36,929 nt of DNA from an uncultured Desulfotomaculum sp. (GCA_946411205.1 CAMKDG010000024.1:1-36929); one strand, 5' to 3'; shown: positions 8,754 to 17,822, numbered from the stretch's first letter. The notes: a model not told the origin generated them from the letters alone. Numbers and translations: made by a program.

Positions 8754-8989
8754 TTCAAAAACACTCCTTTGCAGGTTTCTTATTTTTATTATATGCTAAA
8801 TAAGACGCAAATATCTACACAAACATTTACTTTTACAATACAATGTCATCACAAGCAACTATAAAAACTTCCGATCAGCACTACAGAAAATGGGTTTTCC
8901 GTAAAATGAAGCACTTTATAGAAGAGAGCAACTATCTTCTTGTTAAAAAGACAGTAGGAAAAACTGCTAGACTGACCCATAGTCGGTTA

Positions 8990-9026
8990 GACGCAAGAAC
9001 GGATACCCCGTAAGGAGGCATCCGCT
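8990..9026 (-). terminator. Possible terminator after tag
   Basis: On the minus strand, a stem CGGATgCC / GGtATCCG with a 9-10-base loop follows the tag stop and runs into TTCTTG. The T-tract is weak. The remainder of the 278-base gap 8754-9031 shows no gene that I can support. Confidence 0.45.
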
Positions 9027-9031
9027 TTCAT

Positions 9032-9619
9032 TTATTTTCGATGGTAAGACTGACAACTTCGGTAAAAAGCACATGAAGTCAAATGGTCATTTACCATGCC
9101 AACCGCTTGCATGAACGCATAAACCGTAGTTGCTCCTACAAATTTAAATCCATGCTTTTTCAAATCCTTACTGATTTTTTCAGAAAGTGGTGTACTGGCC
9201 GGAATTTGTTCTAGGCTTGTCCACGCATTGATGATGGGCTGATAATTTACAAAAGACCATAAGTAATTGTCCAGCGAATGGAATTCTGCACAAATCTTAA
9301 AATAGGCTTTGGCGTTGTTGATAACAGCATTTACTTTTTGCCTGTTTTTAATAATACCGTCATTCTGTAAAAGGGCTGCTACTTTAGCGTCATCATAGGT
9401 AATCAGCATGGACGGGTCAAAATCGTCAAATGCCTTACAAAGGGTAGCCATCTTGGCAAGAATTGTTGACCAGCTTAGTCCCGCCTGTTTCCCCTCCAAG
9501 ATGAGCATCTTAAACAGTTTCCGATCATCATGAACAGGGATGCCCCACTCTTGATCATGATAATCCTGCTCCAATTTACTTTTGGTGGCCCAGCCACAAC
9601 GGATTATTTCATTCGACAT
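9032..9619 (-). CDS. tag: DNA-3-methyladenine glycosylase I (Tag)
   Basis: Base-excision repair enzyme that removes 3-methyladenine from alkylated DNA. 195 residues from the ATG at 9619 (MSNEIIRCGW), with GGGGAG upstream; the track start at 9640 is 7 codons longer and less likely. Tag signatures are clear: RCGW, YHDQEWGIPVHDDRKLFKMLILEGKQAGLSWSTIL, and the C-terminal NDHLTSC. The zinc ligands of the family (Cys and His near the amino end, His and Cys in the HLTSC region) are all present. Monocistronic. Confidence 0.95.
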   Translation of the reverse strand: MSNEIIRCGWATKSKLEQDYHDQEWGIPVHDDRKLFKMLILEGKQAGLSWSTILAKMATLCKAFDDFDPSMLITYDDAKVAALLQNDGIIKNRQKVNAVINNAKAYFKICAEFHSLDNYLWSFVNYQPIINAWTSLEQIPASTPLSEKISKDLKKHGFKFVGATTVYAFMQAVGMVNDHLTSCAFYRSCQSYHRK

Positions 9620-9752
9620 TACGGTAGCTCCCCATCGCATAAGTTTATTACGCTCTTAATAATCTTTGTACCATTTCAACCGTAAGAAAAGCAGCGTATT
9701 CTATATTTTATAATATAATTGTGGCAGATATCAATAAATGGGGGAAGTATGA

Positions 9753-11162
9753 GTGCTACACATTGATCATGACAGCAAAAAACCAATCTATCAGCAGATA
9801 TATGAACAAGTTAAACAGGATATTCTTAGCGGAAATTTGCCTATCGGCATACGGCTAACATCCACGAGGGCACTGGCAAGAGAACTGCAAATTGGACGGA
9901 ATACTGTTGAAAACGCTTACGCGCAATTAGTGCTGGAGGGATACATTACAAACGTGGCCAGCTCTGGCTATGTGGTCAATAATTTGCAATTTAATCTTAA
10001 CCAAAAAGCAAGGGCGCGATCAACAATCAGTGAAGCGGCGGCTGTTACTGCCAATTGTGGGACTGAAAATATCCGATATAACTTTCGATATGGAAATCTC
10101 GATGCTGCGAGTTTTCCGGATAAACTCTGGCGGAAGTATCTGACTGATGTATTGGCTGGACCGGAGGCGCAGGAAGTTCACAGCGACGGTGATGTAAAAG
10201 GAGATATAGAATTGCGAAGCCAACTCCTGGAATATTTGTATCACAGTCGGGGAGTCAATTGTAAACCGGAACAGATTATAATTTGTAGTGGCACACAAGC
10301 CGCTTTGGAAATTATAATAAAAATATTTCCCTATGTGGAAAAAAAGGTTGCCATGGAGGAGCCCTGTTATAACGGTGCCAGTGTCATTTTCCGAAGTAAT
10401 GGATTCAAAATTTTGCCGATATCGGTTTGTGAGGATGGGATTGAACTAAACGAACTGGCCACATCCTCTGCAAGAATGGTTCATATTGCGCCCTCCCATC
10501 AGTTTCCGATGGGCAGCGTTATGCCGATTCATAAGCGGATCGAAATACTAAACTGGGCGCGGCAGCATGATACTATTATTATCGAGGATGACTATGATAG
10601 TGAATTTCGTTATAACGGGCGGCCAATTCCATCGCTCCAATCCATTGATCAAGATGAGCGTGTCGTCTATGTTGGTACATTTTCCAAAGCACTTTCTCCG
10701 GGCCTTCGGATGGCGTATATGATCTTGCCGACCTGGTTGCTAACAGCCTATCAAAAGAGGTTTACTGGCTATCAATGTACCGTACCATTACTTGAGCAGA
10801 AAATTCTGGCCCGGTTTATGGCGGATGGTCATTGGGAAAAGCATGTTCGGAAAATTTGTCTGTCTCAAAAAAAGAAGCATGATATCTTAATTAGTGCAAT
10901 TAAACAAACGATGGGAAACAAAGTGCGAATTTATGGTCATCAAGCTGGCTTGCATATTCTGCTGGAGTTTTTAGATGGACAGCAGGAAGACGAACTGCTC
11001 CGGAAAGCACGTGAATGCAGCGTTAAGGTATATCCTGTATCCCCTTTCTGGCTGAACAAACAGAATTATAAGCATCATGCCCTTGTCTTGGGCTATGGCA
11101 TGATGCCGGAGAAGGACATTCCGAGGGCTGTGGAGATTTTATCCCGAGCCTGGTTCGATTAA
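9753..11162 (+). CDS. MocR/PdxR-type GntR regulator with aminotransferase-like domain
   Basis: Transcription factor, 469 residues: an N-terminal GntR winged helix (PIYQQIYEQVKQDILSGNLPIGIRLTSTRALARELQIGRNTVENAYAQLVLEGYI) joined to a fold-type I aminotransferase domain. The PLP-binding region is intact: IIEDDYDSEFRYNGRPIPSLQ and the Schiff-base lysine in YVGTFSKALSPGLRMAY. Family members sense PLP or related vitamers. GTG start with GGGGAAG upstream. The next gene encodes a PPOX-fold protein, the fold of pyridoxamine-phosphate oxidase, so a vitamin B6 or flavin-linked target is plausible. The two are on the same strand with a terminator between, unlike the usual divergent MocR arrangement. Confidence 0.93.
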   Translation: MLHIDHDSKKPIYQQIYEQVKQDILSGNLPIGIRLTSTRALARELQIGRNTVENAYAQLVLEGYITNVASSGYVVNNLQFNLNQKARARSTISEAAAVTANCGTENIRYNFRYGNLDAASFPDKLWRKYLTDVLAGPEAQEVHSDGDVKGDIELRSQLLEYLYHSRGVNCKPEQIIICSGTQAALEIIIKIFPYVEKKVAMEEPCYNGASVIFRSNGFKILPISVCEDGIELNELATSSARMVHIAPSHQFPMGSVMPIHKRIEILNWARQHDTIIIEDDYDSEFRYNGRPIPSLQSIDQDERVVYVGTFSKALSPGLRMAYMILPTWLLTAYQKRFTGYQCTVPLLEQKILARFMADGHWEKHVRKICLSQKKKHDILISAIKQTMGNKVRIYGHQAGLHILLEFLDGQQEDELLRKARECSVKVYPVSPFWLNKQNYKHHALVLGYGMMPEKDIPRAVEILSRAWFD

Positions 11163-11187
11163 ACCAACTGTATCCTATGAAATTATC

Positions 11188-11217
11188 AAAACCGGCTCTT
11201 ACAAAGGGGCCGGTTTT
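11188..11217 (+). terminator. Intrinsic terminator after MocR-type gene
   Basis: Stem AAAACCGGC / GCCGGTTTT with a short loop and terminal T4, 25 bases after the stop. Confidence 0.75.
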
Positions 11218-11264
11218 GCAATATAGTGAAGGGAAAAAGAAACAGCATAGAAGGAGGCTCTATT

Positions 11265-11735
11265 ATGCAACACCGCATGCAAACACACCCTTTGACTGAA
11301 CAACAGATAAACCACTTGCTTCTGCGAGCCCAAACCGGCAGTTTGGCAACCCTGAATCCCGATGGTACACCCTATAGTAACCCCATCCATTTTGTTTATT
11401 ATGATGAGGCAATCTTTATCCATGGGCTACCCAAGGGTAAAAAGCTGGACAATATTGCTCACGATTCCAGAGTTGGCTTTTCTGTTTACGAAATGAATGA
11501 ACTGCTGCTGGAGCCGCAGGGCAAACCATGCAATACAAATACGAAATACGAGAGTGTAATAATCTCCGGTATGGCCAAACTGGTGGATGATATCGAGGAA
11601 AAAAGAACTGTGCTGAAAAGAATTGTGGAAAAATATACGCCTCATATCGTAAACAATGAAATTCCAGACAATATGGTTAAAGGGACAGCGGTGATCCGCA
11701 TTGATGTTACGGAAATAACCGGAAAATACTATTGA
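11265..11735 (+). CDS. Pyridoxamine 5'-phosphate oxidase-fold flavoprotein
   Basis: Split-barrel flavoprotein, 156 residues, of the PPOX-like/NimA-like family; likely binds FMN or another flavin. Visible family features are LLLRAQTGSLATLNPDGTPYSNPIHFVYYDEAIFIHGLPKGKKLDNIAHDSRVGFSV and the later SVIISGMAKLVDD strand. Start at 11265 because AGGAGG stands 9 bases upstream; the track start at 11226 would add 13 unlikely residues. True pyridoxamine-phosphate oxidases are longer and carry a C-terminal signature not seen here, so the reaction is unknown. Its neighbour is a PLP-sensing type regulator. Confidence 0.85.
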   Translation: MQHRMQTHPLTEQQINHLLLRAQTGSLATLNPDGTPYSNPIHFVYYDEAIFIHGLPKGKKLDNIAHDSRVGFSVYEMNELLLEPQGKPCNTNTKYESVIISGMAKLVDDIEEKRTVLKRIVEKYTPHIVNNEIPDNMVKGTAVIRIDVTEITGKYY

Positions 11736-11785
11736 TAGCAAACGCAGAAGGGTGATTTTTTATTCCCACAAATTCAGCCTGGACA

Positions 11786-11823
11786 CGGGGTGTTGCATCA
11801 TGAATTGATGATGCGTCACCCCG
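11786..11823. repeat. Inverted repeat between converging genes
   Basis: CGGGGTGttGCATCAT / ATGATGCgtCACCCCG, 14 paired positions with one internal mismatch pair and a 6-base centre. It sits between the PPOX gene and thiC, which converge. No T-tract on either side, so termination activity is uncertain. Confidence 0.55.
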
Positions 11824-11841
11824 CATTAGGTAAATCCTCAT

Positions 11842-13143
11842 TTATACGAAGCTTAAATCCTCACCCTTTAATATCTTCTTCATATTTTTCATGGGACACA
11901 TTTTGCCGCACATGGTACAGGTATCCTCACACTCAGGTTGAGATTCCTCTCGATACCTTCTGGCTTTTTCTGGATCGATGGCTAAAGAAATCATCCGGCT
12001 AAAGTCTACATCTGCACGAGCGGCACTCATTTCATTATCCCACTGACGGGCACCCGGGATTCCCTTGGCAATGTCTGCGGCATGGGCAGCAATCCGTGCT
12101 GCAATAATACCTTCCCTCATATCGTCTAGATTTGGTAAACGAAGATGCTCCGCAGGAGTTACAAAGCATAGGAAATCGGCACCATTAGCAGCAGCTATTG
12201 CACCTCCAATGGCACTGGTAATATGGTCATAACCAGGTGCAATATCCGTTACAATGGGACCCAGTACATAGAAGGGTGCACCATGGCATAGTTTTTTCTC
12301 TAATAAAACATTAGCTGCAATTTCATTTAAGGACATGTGACCAGGACCTTCTATCATCACCTGGACATTTCTTGCCCAGGCTCGTTTGGTTAACTCACCA
12401 AGGGTAATTAATTCTTCAATTTGAGCTGGGTCAGTAGAGTCATTTAAGGACCCGGGGCGGCAAGCATCTCCTAAACTTAAGGTTACGTCATATTTTTCGC
12501 AAATATCAAGTAGCCGATCATAATACTCATAGAAAGGATTTTCTTGCTTGTTAAGTTCCATCCAGGCAAAAAGCAGTGAACCACCGCGGGAAACGATATT
12601 AGTCAGTCTTTTATTACGTTTTACCCGTTCTGCAGTAGCCCTATTCATGCCACAATGGATAGTCATAAAATCCACACCATCCTGGGCATGTTTTTCTACA
12701 ACAGAAAAGAACTCATCCATGGTGATATCCTTTAAATCCTTATCCAGCATACCCACTGCATCATACATAGGCACAGTACCAATCATAACGGGTGACATAT
12801 CAATAAGTTTACGTCGAAATTCTTGTGTCTTTCCATAGCAGCTTAAATCCATGATAGCGGTGGTCTTTAACTCTACCGCCGTTCTTACCTTCTCCAATTC
12901 CAGAGTAAGATCATAGCAATCTTTAGAGACACCCAGGTTTACATTGATTTTGGTGCTAAGACCCTGTCCAACTCCCTCAGGATCAAGATTTTTATGGTTT
13001 TTGTTAGCGGGGATAGCAACTTTTCCCTCTGCCACCAACGAACGTAACATTTCTGGAGCCATATTTTCCTTTTTGGCTACAGTAAGCATTTGGTCTGTAA
13101 TGATACCCTTTTTAGCAGCATCCATTTGAGTGGTATAAATCAT
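11842..13143 (-). CDS. thiC: Phosphomethylpyrimidine synthase ThiC
   Basis: Radical SAM enzyme that converts aminoimidazole ribotide to HMP phosphate in thiamine synthesis. 433 residues, the compact Firmicute form without the N-terminal extension. The amino end [26 protein letters not shown], the central [11 protein letters not shown] and [10 protein letters not shown], and [14 protein letters not shown] are diagnostic. The C-terminal cluster reads CTMCGKMC, i.e. CxxCx3C, one residue shorter than the CxxCx4C of E. coli, as I recall for clostridial ThiC. GGGG-type ribosome site upstream. The gene is alone behind a TPP riboswitch and terminator. Confidence 0.97.
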   Translation of the reverse strand: MIYTTQMDAAKKGIITDQMLTVAKKENMAPEMLRSLVAEGKVAIPANKNHKNLDPEGVGQGLSTKINVNLGVSKDCYDLTLELEKVRTAVELKTTAIMDLSCYGKTQEFRRKLIDMSPVMIGTVPMYDAVGMLDKDLKDITMDEFFSVVEKHAQDGVDFMTIHCGMNRATAERVKRNKRLTNIVSRGGSLLFAWMELNKQENPFYEYYDRLLDICEKYDVTLSLGDACRPGSLNDSTDPAQIEELITLGELTKRAWARNVQVMIEGPGHMSLNEIAANVLLEKKLCHGAPFYVLGPIVTDIAPGYDHITSAIGGAIAAANGADFLCFVTPAEHLRLPNLDDMREGIIAARIAAHAADIAKGIPGARQWDNEMSAARADVDFSRMISLAIDPEKARRYREESQPECEDTCTMCGKMCPMKNMKKILKGEDLSFV

Positions 13144-13216
13144 TTTCTTTTCCCCTTTCTTTTCGTAGCAGTTAGGGGCTTAACCACATTCGTGATGGTG
13201 AAGCTTTTAGACAAAA

Positions 13217-13244
13217 AAGAAGCTTACCCGAAAGTAAGCTTCTT
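13217..13244 (-). terminator. Attenuator terminator of thiC leader
   Basis: On the minus strand AAGAAGCTTAC / GTAAGCTTCTT with a 6-base loop then TTTT. It lies between the TPP riboswitch and thiC, the position expected for TPP-controlled termination. Confidence 0.85.
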
Positions 13245-13269
13245 AATGGTTAAACACATCAAAGCTTCC

Positions 13270-13347
13270 CTACGGTGGTACTAGCCACATCAGGTTCAAG
13301 GGTTGGAGTTGGTCTCCTCTCAGCCGTTAGGCACCCCTAGCATGTAG
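13270..13347 (-). ncRNA. TPP riboswitch (THI element)
   Basis: Minus strand reads GGGGTGCC...GGCTGAGA...ACCC-TTGAACCTGAT, the highly conserved core of the thiamine pyrophosphate riboswitch, with closing stem CTAC/GTAG. Located about 125 bases upstream of thiC with a terminator between, so TPP should reduce thiC expression. Confidence 0.97.
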
Positions 13348-13426
13348 TTATTATAATTGACCTATGAATTACCTGTAAAGAGAAATTTTGATAGCACATT
13401 TTCAGTGAGCAAGAGCATTAATAGGT

Positions 13427-13453
13427 AAAAAAACCCCCAAGTGGGGGTTTTTT
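13427..13453. terminator. Bidirectional terminator near MATE stop
   Basis: AAAAACCCCC / GGGGGTTTTT with a 4-base loop, A-tract and T-tract on both sides. It overlaps or abuts the MATE stop codon on the minus strand. Confidence 0.85.
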
Positions 13454-14879
13454 ATTGGATCAGACTGGTGATACTTTTCTTTTTCCAAGACCATCGATAG
13501 TAGGAATATTGTAGAACCAGACTAACAATGAAGGCCGCCGGGTAACCGATCCAGATTCCCTGGATGCCAAGACTGGTAAAATGGGACAGATAGTAGGCCA
13601 CGGGAACCTCAACCAGCCAGATAGAAATCACACTGAACACTGTTGGCCACAGGACAGTTCCACTGGCGCGCATGGTGGCGGTAATAATCTGAGCGTGGCC
13701 AAAAATCAAATAACTCCAGAGTGTAATCATAAGGAGGCTATGGGCAATCTGCAAGGTGTGCTCACTTGTTATAAACCAAGATAAAATATTCCGGGAAAAT
13801 AGATAGATCAGTATAATGATAACTCCACCAATCACATAGTTAAGCCAAATCCCAGCTCGAACCACATCCTTAAGGCGACCAAGCTGGTTGGCCCCAATGG
13901 ACTGCGAGGCGAAAATAGAAACAGCAATCCCCAGGCTAACTGCCGGCATCTGTACATAACTAACAACCTGGTTTACTGCCCCATACGCTGCGGTGGCATC
14001 GGAGCCAAATTTGTTGACAAAGGTAATAACGGCAATTTCAGAAAGGGACACCAAGATCATGCTGATGCTTGAGGGAATGCCAAGGCGCAGCAGTAATTTT
14101 AAGATATCAAAGTCGATGCGCAGGTGCCGCCGAACAGATGCATCAAATTGTAAAGAATGGTTGGTTTTGCTAAGATAAATAAGCATTAACACAAAGGTAA
14201 TTACCGTTGACACCACCGAGGCGTACGCCGCACCGTAAAGGCCAAGCTCTGGCAGTCCCAACCAACCAAAGATGAGGATGGGCAACAGAACCAGGTTTAG
14301 GACAGTGCTGACAATGAGCGAGTAAAAGGGTGTATTGGCATCCCCGGTACCCCGCATAAAAGTTGTGTAGGCAAAATATAAGAACAGAACTGGCATAGAC
14401 CAAAACAAAATCCTGGCATAATGAACACTGGTGTCGATAATATTGGCCGGGGTGCCCAGTAAATTTAGGATATCCCGGGTGAAGATGCCCCCAAGCAATG
14501 CCAGCACTAGGCCAAGGAGGAAGGTAAAAGTAAGGGTTGTCCCAACGATTGCCTTCATCTTCTCTTCATTTCGTGCCCCATAAGCCTGGCCAATTAAGAT
14601 CGAACTACCTGCCCCAATGCCAATGGTGAAGGAAACAAGCAAAAAGAATAGCGGAAAGAAGGCTGAAATTGCTGCTAAAGCGTCCACGCCGAGCCACCTA
14701 CCGACAACGATGCTGCCGACCAGTTGGCCTACCGATTGCAGCGCATTACTGAGTATCAGTGGTACGAGAAAAACAAGCATTGATCGCCATACCGTTGGAT
14801 TGCCAAACTGTTGCGATGACGAAGCTACTGCTGCTTCGCCTACTTCTGGCGAGGAATTGTTGCTAATTGTTTTATCCAT
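13452..14879 (-). CDS. MATE-family multidrug exporter
   Basis: Membrane transporter, 475 residues, about 12 helices in two similar halves, exporting drugs or metabolites against Na+ or H+. Family features: MLVFLVPLILSNALQSVGQLVGSIVVGRWLGVDALAAISAFFPLFF and the repeat-like second half beginning LLRLGIPSSISMILVSLSEIAVITFVNKFG. Start set at 14879 (MDKTISNN) because AAGGAG lies 12 bases upstream and because the 51 extra residues of the track ORF are hydrophilic and not part of the family. Monocistronic, no regulator adjacent. Substrate unknown. Confidence 0.92.
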   Translation of the reverse strand: MDKTISNNSSPEVGEAAVASSSQQFGNPTVWRSMLVFLVPLILSNALQSVGQLVGSIVVGRWLGVDALAAISAFFPLFFLLVSFTIGIGAGSSILIGQAYGARNEEKMKAIVGTTLTFTFLLGLVLALLGGIFTRDILNLLGTPANIIDTSVHYARILFWSMPVLFLYFAYTTFMRGTGDANTPFYSLIVSTVLNLVLLPILIFGWLGLPELGLYGAAYASVVSTVITFVLMLIYLSKTNHSLQFDASVRRHLRIDFDILKLLLRLGIPSSISMILVSLSEIAVITFVNKFGSDATAAYGAVNQVVSYVQMPAVSLGIAVSIFASQSIGANQLGRLKDVVRAGIWLNYVIGGVIIILIYLFSRNILSWFITSEHTLQIAHSLLMITLWSYLIFGHAQIITATMRASGTVLWPTVFSVISIWLVEVPVAYYLSHFTSLGIQGIWIGYPAAFIVSLVLQYSYYRWSWKKKSITSLIQ

Positions 14880-15036
14880 AGTTCTAAAAAACTCCTTACA
14901 TAATTTTGCATGGTTCACTAAATACTTTTTATGAAAAGCGTTATTGTTCGAATGATTGTTCGGCTCAACAATAGACATTATACGCATTTGTTTTCTAACG
15001 CGCAAGGCGTTTTTTTTATTTTTCCCAAACAATTTG

Positions 15037-15068
15037 AATTATAGTTTATTTATAGGCAAACTATAATT
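15037..15068. repeat. Perfect 11-bp inverted repeat between divergent genes
   Basis: AATTATAGTTT / AAACTATAATT around a 10-base centre, in the region between the MATE gene (leftward) and the DUF6530-like gene (rightward). Spacing suits a dimeric repressor site; no regulator is encoded next to it. Confidence 0.55.
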
Positions 15069-15102
15069 GGTGTTGTTTGCTTTTTATGGTTATTCCAAAG
15101 TA

Positions 15103-15131
15103 TTGACATAATCCAATAACGGAAGTAAAAT
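15103..15131 (+). promoter_or_regulatory. Sigma-A promoter of DUF6530-like operon
   Basis: TTGACA (15103-15108), 17-bp spacer, TAAAAT (15126-15131). A direct repeat TTTAGTAAA occurs at 15143-15151 and 15159-15167, just after the expected start, with the half-dyad AGTAA/TTACT between; possibly an operator. Confidence 0.7.
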
Positions 15132-15187
15132 TAAATTAATGATTTAGTAAATTACTAGTTTAGTAAAATTGATTTGGGGGTAAGGTT

Positions 15188-15667
15188 ATGAAAATACCAA
15201 CGACTTTAAAGCATAAACCTGTCATTGTCTCTGACAATTATGAAAATGTTGACGGCAGATATGCTTATCATACAGATGCCAAGGGACTTTCACTGGGATT
15301 AGCTCAGTGGAATGATCGAGGCAAGGTAGATATTTCGGCCAAAGTATGGAGATACACCGGAGAAAAGTGGTCCAGACAGTCTGAAGAATTACCGTTACAC
15401 CGTGTGCTTGACCTGGCGATTCTCGTTTGTAGAGCAAAACTTCATTTTCGAGAGGCGTATCGGTACGAGAAATTATATGATCCCGAAAACCCTGTGATTG
15501 ACAGAGTCGCTTTGCAGGGAGATGCCATGACAGTGGCAGTATGCACGGACAATGAAAAGATTAACGAGGATATTAAATTATTCAGCCAAGCACTCAGTAA
15601 TGATGATGAGCTTATTGGGGAACGCTTACGTACTTTAGCAAGCATATTAAAAGAGATGGGATATTGA
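15188..15667 (+). CDS. DUF6530-like protein
   Basis: Cytoplasmic protein of unknown function, 159 residues, no membrane segment or signal. The start MKIPTTLKHKPVIVSDNYENVDGRYAYHTDAKGLSLGLAQWNDRGKVDISAKVWRYTGEKWSRQSEELPLHRVLDLAIL strongly resembles a conserved Firmicute family that I recall as DUF6530. The C-terminal third is helical and acidic. ATG with GGGGGTAAGG upstream. It is the first gene of a tightly packed four-gene unit; its TGA stop overlaps the ATG of the DUF2087 gene. Confidence 0.75.
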   Translation: MKIPTTLKHKPVIVSDNYENVDGRYAYHTDAKGLSLGLAQWNDRGKVDISAKVWRYTGEKWSRQSEELPLHRVLDLAILVCRAKLHFREAYRYEKLYDPENPVIDRVALQGDAMTVAVCTDNEKINEDIKLFSQALSNDDELIGERLRTLASILKEMGY

Positions 15668-15945
15668 TGAAAAAAATTAACATTTTAGTCTTCCTAGACG
15701 ATGCTGGCAAAATTGTGCAAATTCCTGCACCAAACAGGACCAAAATTCCGGTCTTAGCCTATTTAGCCAGCAAATTTGAGGCAGATCGGATTTACAGCGA
15801 AAAAGAGGTCAACGCAATTATCGATGCCTGGCATACTTTTGGAGATTACTTTATCTTGAGAAGGTTGCTGATTGATTACAAGTTTCTTGAGCGGACACCC
15901 GATGGAGCAAAATATTGGATTATTAAAAAAGAAGGTGATATCTGA
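15667..15945 (+). CDS. DUF2087-domain protein
   Basis: Small protein, 92 residues from the ATG at 15667. The family pattern is clear: VLAYLASKFEADRIYSEKEVNAIIDAWHTFGDYFILRRLLIDYKFLERTPDGAKYWI. DUF2087 domains often form the C-terminal part of ArsR or MarR-like regulators and look like a winged helix, so a DNA-binding or regulatory part is possible but not shown. The start and stop overlap both neighbours (TGATG at each junction), indicating translational coupling. The TTG three bases earlier in the track is unnecessary. Confidence 0.85.
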   Translation: MKKINILVFLDDAGKIVQIPAPNRTKIPVLAYLASKFEADRIYSEKEVNAIIDAWHTFGDYFILRRLLIDYKFLERTPDGAKYWIIKKEGDI

Positions 15946-16295
15946 TGGATAGAAAAAAGGAGTTGAAAGAACAATACAAGCAAATAAAGCCACCGATGGG
16001 GATTTTCACGATTCGCTCTAACGACGGTAATAAATGCTTTATTGAAGTAACGCCTAATTTAAAAGGCAAGATAAACAGTGCCAAGTTTCAATTAGAGAAT
16101 GGATCTCACCGTAACCGAGAGTTACAACAGGCCTGGCGGGAGCTTGGTGAAACAGCTTTCACCATTGAGATACTGGAAAATCTTGAATATGATAAAGATG
16201 AAACGAAAACCGATTACACAGAGGATTTAGCCTTGTTAAAACTGATGTGGGAAGAAAAATTGACCGAAGAAGGAATGGAGTTTTATAAAAGATGA
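15945..16295 (+). CDS. GIY-YIG-like protein, probably catalytically altered
   Basis: 116-residue protein matching a Firmicute family annotated as GIY-YIG nuclease: MDRKKELKEQYKQIKPPMGIFTIRS...KCFIEVTPNLKGKINSAKFQLENGSHRNRELQQAW...FTIEILENLEYDKDETKTDY. The two name-giving strands are GIF and FIE rather than GIY and YIG, and the second glycine is lost, so nuclease activity is doubtful. Start overlaps the DUF2087 stop, and its stop overlaps the next ATG. Function in this operon is unknown. Confidence 0.8.
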   Translation: MDRKKELKEQYKQIKPPMGIFTIRSNDGNKCFIEVTPNLKGKINSAKFQLENGSHRNRELQQAWRELGETAFTIEILENLEYDKDETKTDYTEDLALLKLMWEEKLTEEGMEFYKR

Positions 16296-16960
16296 AGATC
16301 GTTGTCATAAATGGCAGCCCGAAAGGTAGAAAAGGCAATACGAATGTGATCGTAAGTTCACTAGTAAAGGGTGCTGAGGAAGCGGGAGCACAAACGACCA
16401 ATATTTTCTTGGCAGAGAAAAATATTAATCACTGCACGGGCTGCATTACCTGCTGGTTTAAACCTGGACAATGTGTTATTAATGACGATATGATCGAGGT
16501 CATTGCACAAATGGGGGATGCCAATGTTATCATCTTGGCTACCCCGGTGTATTGTGAAAATATGACAGGTTTGTTAAAGATGTTTATCGATAGGTTGACC
16601 ATGGTTGCTAACCCCTATTCCTACAGCAATGCAACCTCCCAGGCAGTAGCTGCCCAACAGGAACAAGGGCCACAATCGCCAAAGCTGATGATGATATCGA
16701 CCTGCGGTTTTCCGAACAAGGAAACCTTTGCTGTTCTGGCACATTGGTACAAAAGATTTACCCAGAATATGAGAACGGAATCACTGGGAGAGATCTATGT
16801 AACCCGGGGAAAATATTTATCTGATCCACCACAAGAAATAAGAGAGGCGGTAGCTGCTTATTTGGTTGCGGTAGAAAATGCAGGTAGAGAAATAGCAACA
16901 AAGTTGCAGATTGCGGACCAAACCCGGGCATTGTTAGACACACCCTTTGCCACAGAATAG
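16292..16960 (+). CDS. Flavodoxin-like NAD(P)H-dependent oxidoreductase
   Basis: FMN-binding flavodoxin-fold protein, 222 residues. The phosphate-binding loop is NGSPKGRKGNT (residues 7-17). A Cys set follows in CTGCITCWFKPGQC, as in iron-sulfur flavoproteins and related NADPH-dependent FMN reductases, and then ATPVYCENMTGLLKMFIDR. Whether a cluster is bound is uncertain. The ATG overlaps the previous stop (ATGA). It ends the four-gene unit, followed by a strong terminator. A redox or detoxification role is an inference. Confidence 0.88.
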   Translation: MKIVVINGSPKGRKGNTNVIVSSLVKGAEEAGAQTTNIFLAEKNINHCTGCITCWFKPGQCVINDDMIEVIAQMGDANVIILATPVYCENMTGLLKMFIDRLTMVANPYSYSNATSQAVAAQQEQGPQSPKLMMISTCGFPNKETFAVLAHWYKRFTQNMRTESLGEIYVTRGKYLSDPPQEIREAVAAYLVAVENAGREIATKLQIADQTRALLDTPFATE

Positions 16961-16990
16961 ATGCTAAAAAGTAATTTGCTTTGCCTTAGT

Positions 16991-17034
16991 AAAATGCCGT
17001 GTCCACGAAGGATGTTCATAGGACACGGCATTTT
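16991..17034. terminator. Bidirectional terminator between converging genes
   Basis: Perfect 14-bp stem AAAATGCCGTGTCC / GGACACGGCATTTT with a 16-base loop. It serves the flavodoxin-like gene (plus) and the MerR gene (minus). Confidence 0.85.
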
Positions 17035-17035
17035 G

Positions 17036-17800
17036 CTATGCTTTCATACCGGTATAAATTAGAATCGCATCTCTTAAAAAGGCTGCAGCTCCGGGGTGTT
17101 TGGCATCATAGTAGGCGGTAAATCTTTCGTCATCCACATACATTTGAGCAAGTCCTGCATGTGCTTCTTTGGTATAGCTATCCCAGGAAAAGCTTAACCA
17201 TTGACGGTGCAGCTCCGCTGTCTTTTGAGCCAGTTCGCCAGCGGGATCACCGGTTTTAAAAGCAGCATGGAGTGTTTCTATAACCTCCTGGCCAAGCCTG
17301 GTAAGCTCTGCATATTGTTCTTGGGACATACCTTTTATTTTAGCATTTGATTTGTCAATAGCTTCGTCACCGTATTTGGCACGAATTTCCTGACCATACT
17401 TCTCTTCATTATCATCAAGTAACCTTTGCTTAAAGCCTACAAATTTTTCCTGATCACTCATGGTAACTCTCCCTTCTGTTAAAGCAATTGTTTTCTCAAC
17501 ATTGGCAATCAACAAATTCAATTGTTCCCTCTTGGTCAGAAGCTTTGCATGGTGTTCTCTTAGTGCCTTTGCTCCATCAAAGGCAGGTGCGGTTACGATT
17601 TCTTTAATGCTTTCCAAGCTCACACCCAGTTCCCGGTAAAAAAGAATCTGTTGCAGTCGATCAACCTCAGCTTGACCATAAATGCGATATCCTGAAGAAT
17701 TAATTCTTGCCGGCTTAAGAAGTCCTACTTCATCATAATATCGCAGTGTCCTGGTGCTGATACCTGCTATCTGACCTAGCTTTTGCACGGTATATTCCAT
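17036..17800 (-). CDS. MerR-family regulator with TipAS ligand domain
   Basis: Transcription activator, 254 residues from the ATG at 17800 (MEYTVQKLGQ) with AGGAGGTG upstream. N-terminal MerR helix-turn-helix and wing: GQIAGISTRTLRYYDEVGLLKPARINSSGYRIYGQAEVDRLQQILFYRELGVSL. A coiled coil to about residue 105 is followed by a C-terminal TipAS-type antibiotic-recognition domain, with typical LGQEVIETLHAAFKTGDPAGE and MYVDDERFTAYYDAKHPGAAAFLRDAI. Family members bind drugs such as thiopeptides. Its own promoter has the hallmark 19-bp spacer and a central dyad, so autoactivation is expected. Confidence 0.93.
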   Translation of the reverse strand: MEYTVQKLGQIAGISTRTLRYYDEVGLLKPARINSSGYRIYGQAEVDRLQQILFYRELGVSLESIKEIVTAPAFDGAKALREHHAKLLTKREQLNLLIANVEKTIALTEGRVTMSDQEKFVGFKQRLLDDNEEKYGQEIRAKYGDEAIDKSNAKIKGMSQEQYAELTRLGQEVIETLHAAFKTGDPAGELAQKTAELHRQWLSFSWDSYTKEAHAGLAQMYVDDERFTAYYDAKHPGAAAFLRDAILIYTGMKA

Positions 17801-17822
17801 GCCCTCACCTCCTGACAAGATC

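Noticed and set aside
14880-15032. 51-codon N-terminal extension of the MATE protein
   Set aside because: Hydrophilic, not family-like, and a good AAGGAG site precedes the internal ATG at 14879.
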